DNA of 64,000 nucleotides from Struthio camelus (taxonomy: Eukaryota; Chordata; Aves; Struthioniformes; Struthionidae), in assembly GCF_040807025.1 (NCBI RefSeq), contig NC_090943.1, forward strand, positions 25,077,213-25,141,212, given 5' to 3'. How positions within the stretch are numbered: the stretch's first letter is position 1; every line of letters begins with the position of its first letter. The notes under the pieces are model-generated. The model was not told the DNA's origin and made no database searches. It saw only the letters and a list, made by a program, of their open reading frames with translations. Below are positions 12,130-23,000 of the stretch, one piece after another. Made by a program: the position numbers and the translations under genes.

Positions 12130-13350
12130 TTGGAGGAGGAGGAGGATCATGTTAGAGATCATTTAGGCAAACTCGACATCCACAAGTCCATGGGCCCTGA
12201 TGGGAGGCACCCACAAGTGCTGAGGGAGCTGGCAGACATCATTACTGGTTGGGTAAATGAGGGGAGAGCAGGGGCTGTCGTCTCCCTGGACTTCAGCAAG
12301 GCTTTTGACACCGTCTCCCATCACATCCTCCTAGGCAAGCTCAGGAAGTGCGGGCTGGATGGGTGGACAGTGAGGTGGATTGAGAACTGTCTGAATGGCA
12401 GAGCTCAGAGGGTTGTGATCAATGGCACAGAGTCTAGCTGGAGGCCTGTAGCTGGCAGTGTCCCCCAGGGGTCAGTGCTGGGTCCAGTCTTGTTCAATAT
12501 ATTCATCAATGACCTGGCGGAAGGGACAGAGTGCACCCTCAGCAAGTTTGCTGATGATACTAAACTGGGGGGAGTGGCTGACACACCAGAAGACTGTGCG
12601 GCCATTCAGAGGGACCTGGACAGGCTGAAGAGTTGGGCGGAGAGGAACCTCCTGAAGTTCAACAAAGGCAAGTGCAGGGTCCTGCCCCTAGGGAGGAATA
12701 ACCCCATGCTCCAGTACAGGCTGGGGGCTGACCCGCTGCAAAGCAGCTCTGCAGAGAAGGACCTGGGAGCCCTGGTGGACAACAAGTCGACCATGAGGCA
12801 GCAGAGTGCCCTTGTGGCCAAGAAGGCCAATGGGATCCTGGGCTGCATTAGGCAGAGTGTTGCCAGCAGGTGGAGGGAGGTGATCCTGCCCCTCTCCTCA
12901 GCCCTGGGGAGGCCTCCCCTGGAGTACTGGGTCCAGTCCTGGGCTCCCCACTACAAGAGAGACATGGAGCTACCAGAGCGAGTCCAGCAGAGGGCTAGGA
13001 AGATGATGAGGGGACTGAAACATCTCTCCTATGAGGAAAGGCTGCGAGAGCTGGGCCTGTTCAGCCCGGAGAAGAGAAGGCCGAGGGGCGATCTCATCAA
13101 TGCATACAAGTATCTGAAGGGAGAGTGTCAAGAGGATGAGGCCAGCCTCTTCTCCGGGGTGCCCAGCGACAGGACAAGAGGCAACAGGCACAAACGGAAA
13201 CACAGGAAGATCTGTCTGAACATGAGGAAAAGCCTCTTTCCTGTGAGGGTGACGGAGCCCTGGAGCAGGTTGCCCAGAGAGGCTGTGGAGTCTCCTTCGC
13301 TGGAGATATTCCAAAGCCATCTGGACACAATCCTGGGCAATGTGCTGTAG
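12130..13350 (+). pseudogene. CR1 ORF2 RT and C-terminus, in-frame deletion
   Basis: An uninterrupted 406-codon frame. It starts in the pre-RT linker (MGPDG motif near 12189) and jumps directly from RELAD to the ITGWVNEG segment at about 12240. It then runs through the RT blocks [19 protein letters not shown] and FADD (12547-12558), and through the arginine-rich CR1 C-terminal domain to a TAG at 13348-13350. Compared with usual CR1 RT, roughly 100 or more residues covering the N-terminal RT fingers (the NYRPVSLTS region) are missing, with the frame kept. Catalytic Asp residues survive, but the enzyme should not fold normally. It is nearly identical to the copy at 57.37 kb over most of its length. 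Confidence 0.85.
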
Positions 13351-13453
13351 GTGATCCTGGTTGAGCAGGGGGGTTGGACTGGATGATCTCCAGAGGTCCC
13401 TTCCAGCCTCGGCCATTCTGTGATTCTGTGACTTTAGGCAAGCAGCCTAAAAC

Positions 13454-13477
13454 TTTAAAACTTTTAAAAGTTTTAAA
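13454..13477. repeat. 24-bp perfect AT-rich palindrome
   Basis: Self-complementary tract built from TTTAAAACTTTT and its reverse complement, 21 bp beyond the 3' end of the CR1 element. It could extrude a hairpin. Confidence 0.9.
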
Positions 13478-14614
13478 ACTTTTAGATTGAACATTATATA
13501 CTTACTGTGCTAAATCTTGTGCTCCATATTTCAGTGTCTGAAACAAAGATTATTTTTTCCTTGGCCAGCTGTATTGCAATCATATCATTTTGTAGAATGC
13601 TGCTGTTATTCTTTCTGTTCACGACTGCCACCCAAGTAAGATCTTAAAGGGTATATTGTGCTGTTAACTCAATTCCTTCCACAGAACTGAGCAACAGTAG
13701 GAATAAGGAGGAAGGGAGAAGGTGGGAACAAAAAAACACACACCCCTCAGATCACCCAGATCCTTTTTTGCAGAGCTGCCCATAGCTAGTCAGCACCCAG
13801 CCTGTACCAGTCAATGGTGTTATTTCATGCCCTGAAGTCCCCCATGGCCTATGATTGTGAGGTGTCACTTACTTGATTTTGCTTCAATCTGGCAGTTTGT
13901 AGCAGGTACCCACCTTAATACTGCTCTTGTTTATCTCCTCTGATCTTTATTCATAAGCTTTCAAGCAGCTTTTCACCTGCCCCATGGCAAAGCTTCATGC
14001 AGTCAAGTTGTTCTTTTGTAAAGGTCTCCTCACCTATCTAGCCTTTCCTACCTAAAGGGCCCATACTCATCCATCACAACACTCTTGTCATGCAAGCTAT
14101 TCCACTTTGTTTATATGATCTGCATGAGATCATAGTTGTACAACTTGTGCGGAGACTTCTGATTGTTCCTGTTTGTTGCTGTGTGCATGCATGTAGTGGC
14201 ACCCCTGCTTTTCCAGGGGACATGGGGTACCTTCTCCATCTGTCAGCTCTCACTGAGCTTACTAGATTCTTTGCAAGAAATACTCAGAACATGGTACACA
14301 AGAAAAAAGCTGCATTTAATTACACTTGTAATTTGATTGATGATACTAGTATACTAATTTAAGGTACCACTTAAGAATAGTCTTTGATATGTTACCAGTC
14401 TCTGTATGCTCACTGTCACAGTGCTAGGTGTCCCCAACTGCCAGAAGGGGATATGTGGATTAAGGCCAGCTCAGATTTGTCACATTCTTCAAACTTTTGA
14501 AGTTTTTTTTTTTTTTTTAATTTTTAAAATATCCAGTGTTAGGCTAAGCCACATATACACTTCCTGGTTCATCTGTTAGCTGCAACTTTAGTACTTTTTC
14601 ACTCAAACTTAAGG

Positions 14615-14678
14615 AAAACACTTTCAAGGTTGCTTTTCACTCACAAAAACTTATGATAAAAAACACTTTCAAGGTTGC
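14615..14678. repeat. Short imperfect tandem duplication
   Basis: The 19-bp string AAAACACTTTCAAGGTTGC occurs at 14615-14633 and again at 14660-14678, with diverged sequence between the copies, consistent with an old local duplication of about 45 bp. Confidence 0.85.
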
Positions 14679-14857
14679 AGACATGTTGATATGATTAATT
14701 TATCCAACTGCACAGAAAGGACTCTCCAATTCTCCAGCGTTACTGGAATAAACCAGTCTTGTGGCCTCACACATACCAATTTTCAGGAGAACAGTGCTAC
14801 TCCCTTCTTTATAACCTTTCACACAGTGAGCACCTGTGGAGTGGCCATACCATCATG

Positions 14858-15110
14858 CTAACTACTTGGCACTTGCTCTCTGCCCCATTTTTCCACTTCT
14901 TTGGACTTTAACCTCCATCTCCAACAAATCTCATTTAAGGCCATCTTCACTAGGTTAACAAGCCTGTGTGCAAAGATGTCCTTGTGCTGCTTTGCTAGAT
15001 GGATCCTGCCTTTTCCAGGCAGTCTGCATTCCTGAAAGAGCCCTGTGATCATAAAAACCAGAGCCTTGCCTGCAATGCTAGCTATACAGCCAGGCTTCAA
15101 CCCACAGGCT
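14858..15110 (-). pseudogene. Antisense CR1-like ORF1 C-terminal remnant
   Basis: The minus strand encodes an 88-codon open frame whose middle reads GKGRIHLAKQHK followed by a FAHRLVNLV-type helix. This corresponds to the last block (DGIHL...FA..L..LV..AL) of the CR1 ORF1 esterase domain, also seen at 10.66-10.73 kb on the other strand. The catalytic-type histidine block is kept, but the preceding parts of ORF1 are not visible. It is an old fragment of a different CR1 copy or a related LINE. Boundaries are uncertain. Confidence 0.55.
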
Positions 15111-16729
15111 GCATCTTGAACCACGTTCTTCTCTTTCCAGCAGCGCTGAGAATACCACCACCACCCAGGTTTCCATACCCTTCACTTTGACTCCACTCCC
15201 CCTAAACCCTCTGTACCAAAATCGTCAATGCTAATATTGTCAAGTTGATAATCAAAGTTGAAAGACAGGGAGGAACTTAAAAATGTGACACTTGCCACAG
15301 TAAATTTTCTTATCAATTTATTGAGCTAGCTTAATTCTAAGGAAGCTGATGATATCCACTTTTTTTGGAATTCTTTTAAGTTGTATGGAACCTTTTTATA
15401 GTTCCTACTTTGATAAGACAATAGTAGAAGACATGGCATTTGAAAGAAAGCAACGATGTCTGAGAATCTTTATTTGCTTGAAGAGCAGGGCTTATCAGTG
15501 TTGAAACATACAGCTTCATCCCACAGATGAGCCTGATTTCATCTTAAATCTATTACAAGTATGGAAGTCAAAAGTGGCACTTTCTGAAAAGGAAGCAAAG
15601 GGGGAAAAGGGAAAGGATACTTTTGCTTTTGGTATACATAGAGAAGCTCCCCTGCTTTTTTGTAAACGGTTGGTTGTATATCAAATTTATTAAGATCCTT
15701 TCTTGATTAAACTGGAAGTTTTAAATAAATTGTAGAGCTTTTTAAACAATTTCTGAAATAACTTTCAATGAAAGAGATGTTCTTATGTTACTACATATGA
15801 ATATAGTCACCTACACATGAATCTACTTTAAGTTCTTACTGCAGTCAAGAACAGGACATAGTTCTCAGTGTGATAGCATTTCTGAGAATGAGCTTCACAT
15901 CTACACATGATATTCCAGTGGGGATTTGCATCTCAGTAAGTGAATTTCTTTAAGTTATGTTTGATGACTAGGAATGAAGGGCTAGCTTCAACTTTAACAG
16001 ATATATTTAAGAATGCTGTAAGTTTACCTCAGTAGAACGAGAAGCTGTACTATGGTTTACATCACCCTTCATCCTTACTGTGTACAAAATAAGGTTGTTT
16101 TCTTAAGCCAAAAGGGAGTTAAACAGAAGAAACATATTAGTCCATAGAGCTTCACATCTCTCTAAGCAACTATCCAACAGAGTTCTCTCTTTCATGCCTC
16201 AGAATAGACAATCTATTCTTAGGCTTTCTTCAGAAGTGTTGTATCATCCAGACTTTGTGACTTGAGTTTCAACTCATTCTGTTTATCTTCTACAACTCAA
16301 CACCTAAACAAATCCATCCACAAAGCTCTTCTGAGCATACTCAGAAATTTTTGTTTAGAGTAGCAACAAACACTTATGCTTCAGTTGCAAAGTCTATTAT
16401 TATTTCATCCCATATTCTCATAGAGGCAGCCTTTACAGGTCACATATGCCACAGAACAACATCCAACAGTTCAAAGAAGTTTTAAGTCAAAGGCTGATAC
16501 TACCACAGCAGACAGCTGGAAAAGCTCTTACATCCTGGCCAGGTAGCTCACTAAGAGATAAGATAGATAAGAATTAAGAGAAGTTCACAACGTCACATAT
16601 CCTAAGAACCTTAAAGGAGCCAGAGGACTCACTTAGGGATCCTGTATTTCACAGGCAAGTACCGAGTGAGGGGACACAAGAGGTGAACGGAGAAAAGGAA
16701 ACGAAAGAAGATGCTTGGCAAAACAGGCG
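15111..16729. other. Intergenic DNA upstream of RUNDC3B
   Basis: AT-rich sequence up to the CpG island. No exon, RNA gene or repeat was recognised. No ABCB1 exon, the neighbour expected on the opposite strand in mammals, could be seen here or elsewhere in the first 17 kb. Confidence 0.5.
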
Positions 16730-17237
16730 CGTAGAAAGTCTTCCACAGACGCCCTCGCACCTCCTCACCTCGCGAGGCACTCCCCCGTCCTCGGCCGACC
16801 AGGACAGGCCCCTCTTCGCCGCCGGTTGCCGGCTCCTCGCCCACCCGCCCGCCGCGCACGGCTCCCAGCCCCTTCCGTTAGCCGCGCGCGCCCCTTTGAA
16901 GGGCAGACCGTTAGCGGCGCCGCGCCCCGCCTGCCCGCTGATTGGCTGGCGGCGCCGGCGCTCTGCGGCGCTGTGATTCCGAGGAGCTGTGGCGGCCCGG
17001 CTGCCGCCAGCCGGGGGGCCCGAGCCCCCCCCGCCGCGGGGACCCTGGCGCCTGCTCGCCCGGCCCGCTGCGTGCCTCGGTGCCTTCCTCCTGCGCGGAG
17101 CGGCCGGCGGGGGGGACACGGCGGCCGCCTCCTCCTCCTCCGCGTGCGGCGGCGGCGGGCGCAGCATCCCTGAGACCGGGAGGCCGGGAACAAAGGCTCC
17201 GCGCCCGCCCCTGCGGCTGCACCTGCCCCCAGCGGAG

Positions 17238-17341
17238 ATGGCGTCCCTCGGCTTAGGGGGGCTCAACGTGTCCGCCCGCAGGAAGAGCGCCCCGTCGCGC
17301 AACGCCGCGGTGGAAAGGCGGAACTTGATCACGGTCTGCAG
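17238..17341 (+). CDS. RUNDC3B: RUNDC3B coding exon 1
   Basis: Encodes the first 34 codons plus two bases, from ATG at 17238 to a donor GTGAAC at 17342. The ATG has G at -3 and G at +4, and is the first ATG downstream of the inverted CCAAT box, which supports it as the start. The peptide begins MASLGLGGLN and ends with the AVERRNLITVC block shared by RUNDC3A and RUNDC3B just ahead of the RUN domain. From memory, human RUNDC3B carries a poly-glycine stretch between these parts that is absent here, making this N-terminus shorter. RUNDC3B is a cytoplasmic RUN-domain protein related to the Rap2-interacting RPIP8/RUNDC3A. Codon phase 2 joins exactly to the exon at 23889. Confidence 0.93.
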
Positions 17342-17371
17342 GTGAACCCTGGGCCCTGCCCTCCGGCCGTG

Positions 17372-17385
17372 CCCCCCCCCCCCCC
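17372..17385. repeat. C14 tract in intron 1
   Basis: Fourteen consecutive C beginning 30 nt after the exon 1 donor, followed by (AC)n. A second C12 run lies at 17504-17515. The transcribed strand is G-rich here, so R-loop or quadruplex formation is conceivable. Confidence 0.9.
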
Positions 17386-17885
17386 ACACACACAACCCGC
17401 CCAACCTTTTCTTCCCCTTCCTCCCCTAGCCGCGGGGACGTGCCCTCGCCTCCCGCCGCCTTCCCGCCGCAGCGCTGCCCCCCGCCGTCGTTCCTCCTTC
17501 CCTCCCCCCCCCCCCGCCCCGCGCAGGTGACCGCGGCCCCCGCCAGCGGCGGCCGCTGCGGGCGGGAGCGCGGGCAGCCCCCGGGGCGTCCGGGCAGGGG
17601 CGGCTGTCGCCGGGGCTGGGGAGGCCGGGACGGCGGCCGACCTCCGGGCCCGGTGAGCGGCGGAAGAGGGCAGCCTCCCTCCTGACTCAGCTGCTCAGCC
17701 GGCGGTGTGTGCGGCACACCGCAGCTTGCGCGGCTGCCGGGCGGGCGCCGGGCGCCGCCGTGTGAGAGCGGAGCGGTTTGGCTGGGCCGGCGGCACCCGG
17801 ACTGTGTCCCGCGGCCACGCGCGCTCTGTGTTTATTGCAGCAGAGACGAGGCAGGCTTCAAACTCTCCGAAATGCTGAACTGAGA

Positions 17886-17909
17886 TTTGTTTGTTTGTTT
17901 GTTTGTTTT
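17886..17909. repeat. (GTTT)n microsatellite
   Basis: About six tandem TTTG units just past the CpG island in intron 1. Confidence 0.9.
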
Positions 17910-18487
17910 ATCCTAACGCAACTAGTTTCCGTGTTGTGTCGTTTTTGTTAAATTAACATACGTCCACTTTAAAATTTTACATTTATTAGATATTGGACAT
18001 AGAGCGAAACCGAAAGCTGCTGGAGAAGTGGCTAACTGTGTATTCTTACCAAAACACTGATGCTGCAGGAGCAGTCTGGAGGAGGCTGTCTTCGGGGAAT
18101 ATTTGCGTCTCCAACATGTAGATCAGGAGATCTGCAGTGTAAACTAGACCTAGTATATTACATTTTTTTTAGTGTCTTAATGCCGAGTTTATATGTGCTT
18201 AATAATACTTCTTATCGTTTTCCATGTAAAGCTTTCTACTGCTGTCATTGTCAAATTTCATGCAGCATTTCCAAATATGCAGTACTGACCTATTACATCA
18301 TAGCAAACTTTTAAGTACACATACATGCTGAAAGCAATGATTCCATTACTTCATTTGTCTCAGTTGCTAAATTTTAACGTTGTCAAATAAACTAATCTGA
18401 ATATTATCTGGAGAAGCTCATCAGCAAGCTCATAAGAACTGTGACATTCTTTTAATTCATACGAATTTTTATGGAGGACCAAGACAA

Positions 18488-18555
18488 CAATTAGGCATTA
18501 CTGTTAATTACAATTAGGCATTTAATTAATTACAATTAGGCATTTACTGCATCAA
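18488..18555. repeat. Three-copy 22-23 bp tandem repeat
   Basis: The block CAATTAGGCATT begins at 18488, 18511 and 18533 (spacing 23 and 22), separated by TTAATTA-type sequence. Small AT-rich minisatellite in intron 1. Confidence 0.9.
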
Positions 18556-20051
18556 TTAATGCTGCAGCAGTATTTTTAGAAACAGTTTAGAACCCCATAA
18601 TCTTTTGCTTTTATTGTACCCCTGTTTAATGGGTTTTACAAACTGAATGTGTCATCCGGTGCTGAAAGGAGTCTGCTTCAGTGTTCCTTTGAGTTCTAGT
18701 ATCTAGGTTTCAGAGTGGCATCTATGCTACTGTGCCTTTCCCAGGGTTTTATGCTTATGTCTACCACTACTTGTGAAAGGGTGATGCAACAACACCACAG
18801 AAAAAGAATCACTTTTTTTTTTTTCCAAACTTGCTGAAGCAGAATAAACAGAAGAAATAAGTGTTCAGTTTTGTCAGTTCTGCTTTGCTGTTGCCACAGA
18901 GATACTGATCTTGTCAATCTGAAGTCTTGAGAAAACAGCAGTTTTATCAAGTAATAGCACAATTGTACCAGGCTATAAACAGTTCTTTCTGAAGGATTAT
19001 CCTGCATTCAGCAGATCTTGCTGGTTCATTCTGCTTCATTTACGAGGAAATCTTTTGTACTCTCTGCTGTTTTTTATTTTTGTTTTTTATTTTTATATTT
19101 TATTTATTTATTTTTCAGTCTGTATATTTCATATACTTGTCCTAGCAGTTAAAATAGTGTTGTAACATAGGTAAAGAGGTAGCTTAGGAATCTGAATGAG
19201 TTCAGTTAAAAGTATGTGAGAAGAACTACTACAGGAACCACTCAAAAATGACATGTTATCATTATTTTCAGAAAAACAATTTAATTTTGCTGTATCTTCA
19301 CAAAACCTGGGATTGCTAGTTTCTGAATACACCCTAAAATCTGGAAAGAGGGATGAGAAACAAGAAGAGTTTGTGTTGTTATGGTTTGCATACATTTATT
19401 TATATTTTTATCTTCATAAAAATGTTTAAAATATTTCTATCCCTTTCTGTAGTTACAACACGTTTTCTATTACTGAAAAATGTTATGTTAGAAAATATAC
19501 AAATAAGTATCAAAACTACTAAGGTACTAGTCCCTTCCAATCAAAATCCAGTGACAATAAGAATTAAGTCTGGTAAAAATAGCTCCATGAAGTCAGTTCA
19601 CTCGGTTAAATTTGGGCAATACTGCTTGCTACCCAATGGAGGTGAGCGATTACAAGGAAGACATTATAAGGAAGCCATTCTTCTAAATTACCACCTGTTA
19701 CCAGTCTCTAATAATTTAATGAAATATTTTTCCAAAGCTTCAATTTAGCGGAGTTTTGTTTAATAGTTAAACTAAGATTTGAATTTTCAGTTTCTTCCTA
19801 TAGTAATGATATCCAACTCCTTGTGCAGATATGTGGATACTTTCTTGTATTTACAGTTTTGGAAGGAATAATTTATTTCTACTAAAAATGTCAGGTGGCA
19901 ACATAGGTATGGGAGGTAATGATAGCTTCCCTAAACTAATTGCATGTGAAAATGGATGGCAATGTTTGTGGAACTGCACAGCAGTGATTTAAATTGCAGT
20001 AATTTTGATGAGGTTTTTTTGAATGAGTGTTAACCAAAATACATGTTCTAA

Positions 20052-20074
20052 GCTCGCTCGCTCGCTCTCTCTCT
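20052..20074. repeat. GCTC/CT simple repeat
   Basis: Four GCTC-type units merging into a CT run, then a T-rich tract. Confidence 0.85.
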
Positions 20075-23000
20075 TTTTCTTTTTTAAGCTTGATGCCTTC
20101 CATTTTCCAGTAAATAGTGCTGAGATTTTGAGATCGGTTTTGTTTTTTGAGATTCATTGGTCAAAGATCCATATGGATACAGAACCATCCACAAAGGACA
20201 GGCAGGCCTTAGAAGTGAGGGTCTTGGCTTAAATACAGAATATTGACACTTAACTGAACCACTGGCGGGAAATACATTTAAAAACATTTTTTTCTTCTAG
20301 TGTGCCTAAGAGCTATTGGACCACAATAACGTTGATACTTAAGTGAACTGTCAAATTTTCTTTCCAAGCCATGTTCTACAGTATAAGGAATATCAGTTCA
20401 TCATCTTTGGGATTATTCTACATTGGTTGTTTACTTTCTTTAAAATGACATCTTTCACATTGATTCTCAACTTGCGAACTAAACTTTTCAAATTTATTTG
20501 AAAAGATGCTTCCAGTTATGAAAACTGAGAAGAGCAGAGTATAACAAAGGAAAATAACAAATGCACATAGCAGTTGTATTTTCTGCCTATTTCCTGCTTG
20601 ATTAGAAGCTTGTTCCTGTTTAATAGATCTTGAAGATCTTAAAGTAGTGTAAGTTTGGAATTTAGCCTCTAACTTGTAGACCCACAAAAGTTTGAGTCTG
20701 TCTTGGAGTTAAGAACCTACCCCAGAAAGCTTACTGTAAATCTTTCTTATTCAAGAATGTTTTCCTCTCATTTGAATAAGAGTTTAGAAACTCTTGAAGT
20801 TGAGAATTGCTGCTGCTTCTACAGCTGTTTTTTGGCACAAACAAGACCGTGTTCGTGACAGGGAAGAGTATGTAAGGAGCTGAAAACATCAAAGATCACA
20901 GGGGTTGTTTAGAAATACTGTTGTTTGGATCGCTTTGCTCTAGCTGCAAAAAAAATATTGTTGCAGTGATACCGGGAACTGGTTGGATGAAAGAAATGAA
21001 GACTGAGCAACAGTTCCTGGGGCTAAATTATTCCAATACTGCTACAGTCTACTGAAGAGCTCATCTTAGAAGATCATAAGTTTGTTTAAAGCCATTTTCG
21101 TTTCTTAAGTCCTTTTGCTGCGATTTCTGTGTTAACATTTGTAATGTGTGTAGACTCTTGCTCAGAGTGCAAGGCTGCAGTAGTAACCCAGTGGAGGGAA
21201 CAGGAAGTCGGGAGCAACAAAGGGAAGAAAGCAAGCTGTTTGTCCTGAACCTCTAACATTGTATCTACTTGGACGTTGTTTCTTTATACCGCTTGTGTGC
21301 AGGTGCTTTAAACTTGACCTCTGCTTTCTTGACTTTCGGTCTATAAGTATTTTTTAAAAAGTCTCCTAGAAAACATTTCCAGTCTGTCAAATTTTGAGTG
21401 GTAGGGTTGTTATCTTCCTGTTGCATGGAAATAAAGTGTACAGACTTGCACTTTGCATTTGTTCTCCTAACAGGCAATTTTAATCAAACTTAACAGAAGT
21501 GAAATCTCAGAACTATAAAGATTGTTTAGGTTTTGTTAGAAGTGTAGGGTACAGAGCATGATGGCAGTAGTTTGAACTATTAAAAAGAACACCTTAAAGA
21601 TGATGGGACGTTAGACTGTAGTCTCTAACCACACCCTAAGTATTTTAAAGTTGTGGTAACTCACCTCTTTTAAAAACTAGATACAGTATTCTTTTTTTTC
21701 TACTGAGTTGCAGAATGTTTTAAAATAAAAAGATACTACTTATCTCTTATTTTAGAAAATTTTGTGAATTGCTCCTAAGTTCTCTCCCTTCTGAGTATAT
21801 CTCCATTTCTAAATATGTATCCTGTACAGTATTAACTAGTGAATTGGACACTGAACAAAGGAAAAATAAACGTAGCTACCTATTATGCAGTGCTTTGTTT
21901 TGCAGTTTATGGCTTCTGTGATAATTGGATCTCTGAGTTTTAAGATGATATTACTAATACCAACTCACTGTGTTTCTTGTATATGTACCCATAAAGGAGT
22001 TGCATGCTGCATCTCTTGTTTTTCATTTCTGCATACTGTGGGAGGAGCCTTCTTGTTACAGTTAATACTGATTTGGTCAAGCCATTGTTATGTGCATTTG
22101 ATTTCCAGAATTAAGAGGGTTTTTTTTTTTTTTTTTGTAGGTAGTTTCAACAAGTGTAGTGTAGCTTTGAAGAAACAGTTCATTACTGCCGTTCGAGCAG
22201 TGGCTAGCAGTGCTAGTGACTAGGTACAGGTTTAATGGTGGGCACGCTTGTCTCTCACTTACTCAAAAATGATAAAAATTGTAGAGGAGTTAAAAACTGA
22301 GTCATAACTTGATACTGCAGAAGAAGCTTTCTCCGCACCCCACCCCCAATCCCTACCCTGCGAGAAACACAACCGCAATAATAGGAGCTTGCAGGAAGGG
22401 TAGAATGGAGAATCTTTGTTCAGAAGTTTACTTGGTATAGTGTAATTGAGTTGATACTCTTGAAAAAAGAAATATACATATCAGTTCAGTCTGAGCATAA
22501 TTAAGGATGGTTTTATTTAGTAAATGAGCATCAGGAAACTGAGCTGACTCCACTAGAGATGCAGTGAAGTTACTTTTACAGTACAGAGCAATAGTACTGA
22601 TGAAGACTCTTACTCCTTCCTGTGTCTATATAGTATGTCACTGCTTCAGCTGTGCCATAGAACTGTTTGAGTTGTCATACTGTGAACCATATTCATTATG
22701 AATTTATCCATACTTAAGAGTCACTCCATGGCTCCTCCTCTCAAATGCTAAAAATTTAGACCAATTCACAGTGGGCCTCTTAAACAGTTGTACTGGAGCA
22801 ACTGAGGGAGCAGTATGCCCTGGCGTAGGGTCTGGGATGAGCAGGCAGGGTGAGAACTTCCGAAGCAGATATTGTTGAAGCTCTGGTGTTGTGAAACTAT
22901 GGCCTCAGGCCCCAGTTGGTCTACATTAATACGAATAAGGGTTGTTGCACAAAGCACAATAAATAACCTCAAAATAAGCGTTACTTTTGGAGTTGAGGAC

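Larger units (their letters stand above)
9600..13432 (+). mobile_element. Nearly full-length, damaged CR1 LINE
   Basis: A non-LTR retrotransposon of the CR1 family. From left to right it has a GC-rich 5' leader (about 9600-10080), an ORF1 with a GDSL-type esterase-like domain (about 10.1-10.73 kb), an ORF2 apurinic-like endonuclease (about 10.92-11.6 kb), a linker, a partial RT with FADD (12547-12558) and the conserved CR1 C-terminal domain. It ends in the CR1 3' end with the GGTTGGACTGGATGATCTCC motif and two ATTCTGTG-type repeats at about 13414-13431. At 3.8 kb it is close to the usual 4.5 kb once a roughly 0.5-0.6 kb RT deletion near 12.24 kb is allowed for. Most CR1 copies are strongly 5'-truncated, so retention of ORF1 is uncommon. 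The left boundary is approximate. Confidence 0.85.
13433..14857. other. Intergenic spacer
   Basis: No gene was recognised. It contains a palindrome at 13454-13477, a T-rich run near 14503-14518 and a 45-bp imperfect tandem duplication at 14615-14678. A 90-codon open frame at 14090-14359 has no recognisable domain and looks accidental. Confidence 0.5.
16730..17870 (+). promoter_or_regulatory. RUNDC3B: CpG island promoter of RUNDC3B
   Basis: An abrupt change from AT-rich to strongly GC- and CpG-rich sequence surrounds the first coding exon. It includes an inverted CCAAT box (ATTGG at 16941-16945), a GC box of CCCCGCC type at 16925-16931 and many GCC/GGC-rich blocks; no TATA box was seen. The layout is typical of a TATA-less vertebrate CpG-island promoter with dispersed start sites, so I do not give a transcription start. 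In humans the RUNDC3B (RPIB9) CpG island is reported as methylated in lymphoid malignancies; whether the same regulation applies here is unknown. Confidence 0.85.

Noticed and set aside
12405..13441. Minus-strand open frames over the CR1 (up to 148 codons)
   Set aside because: Shadows of the CR1 ORF2 coding frame on the opposite strand; mirrored identically at 57.7-58.7 kb.
1..16700. ABCB1 exons on the minus strand, expected from mammalian gene order
   Set aside because: No ABC-transporter motifs (Walker A, signature LSGGQ) were seen; the gene probably starts further left.
16649..17404. Long minus- and plus-strand open frames across the CpG island (up to 251 codons)
   Set aside because: GC-rich DNA lacks stop codons in all frames; the predicted peptides are low-complexity Arg/Pro/Gly/Ala, and the real exon here is the first RUNDC3B exon.
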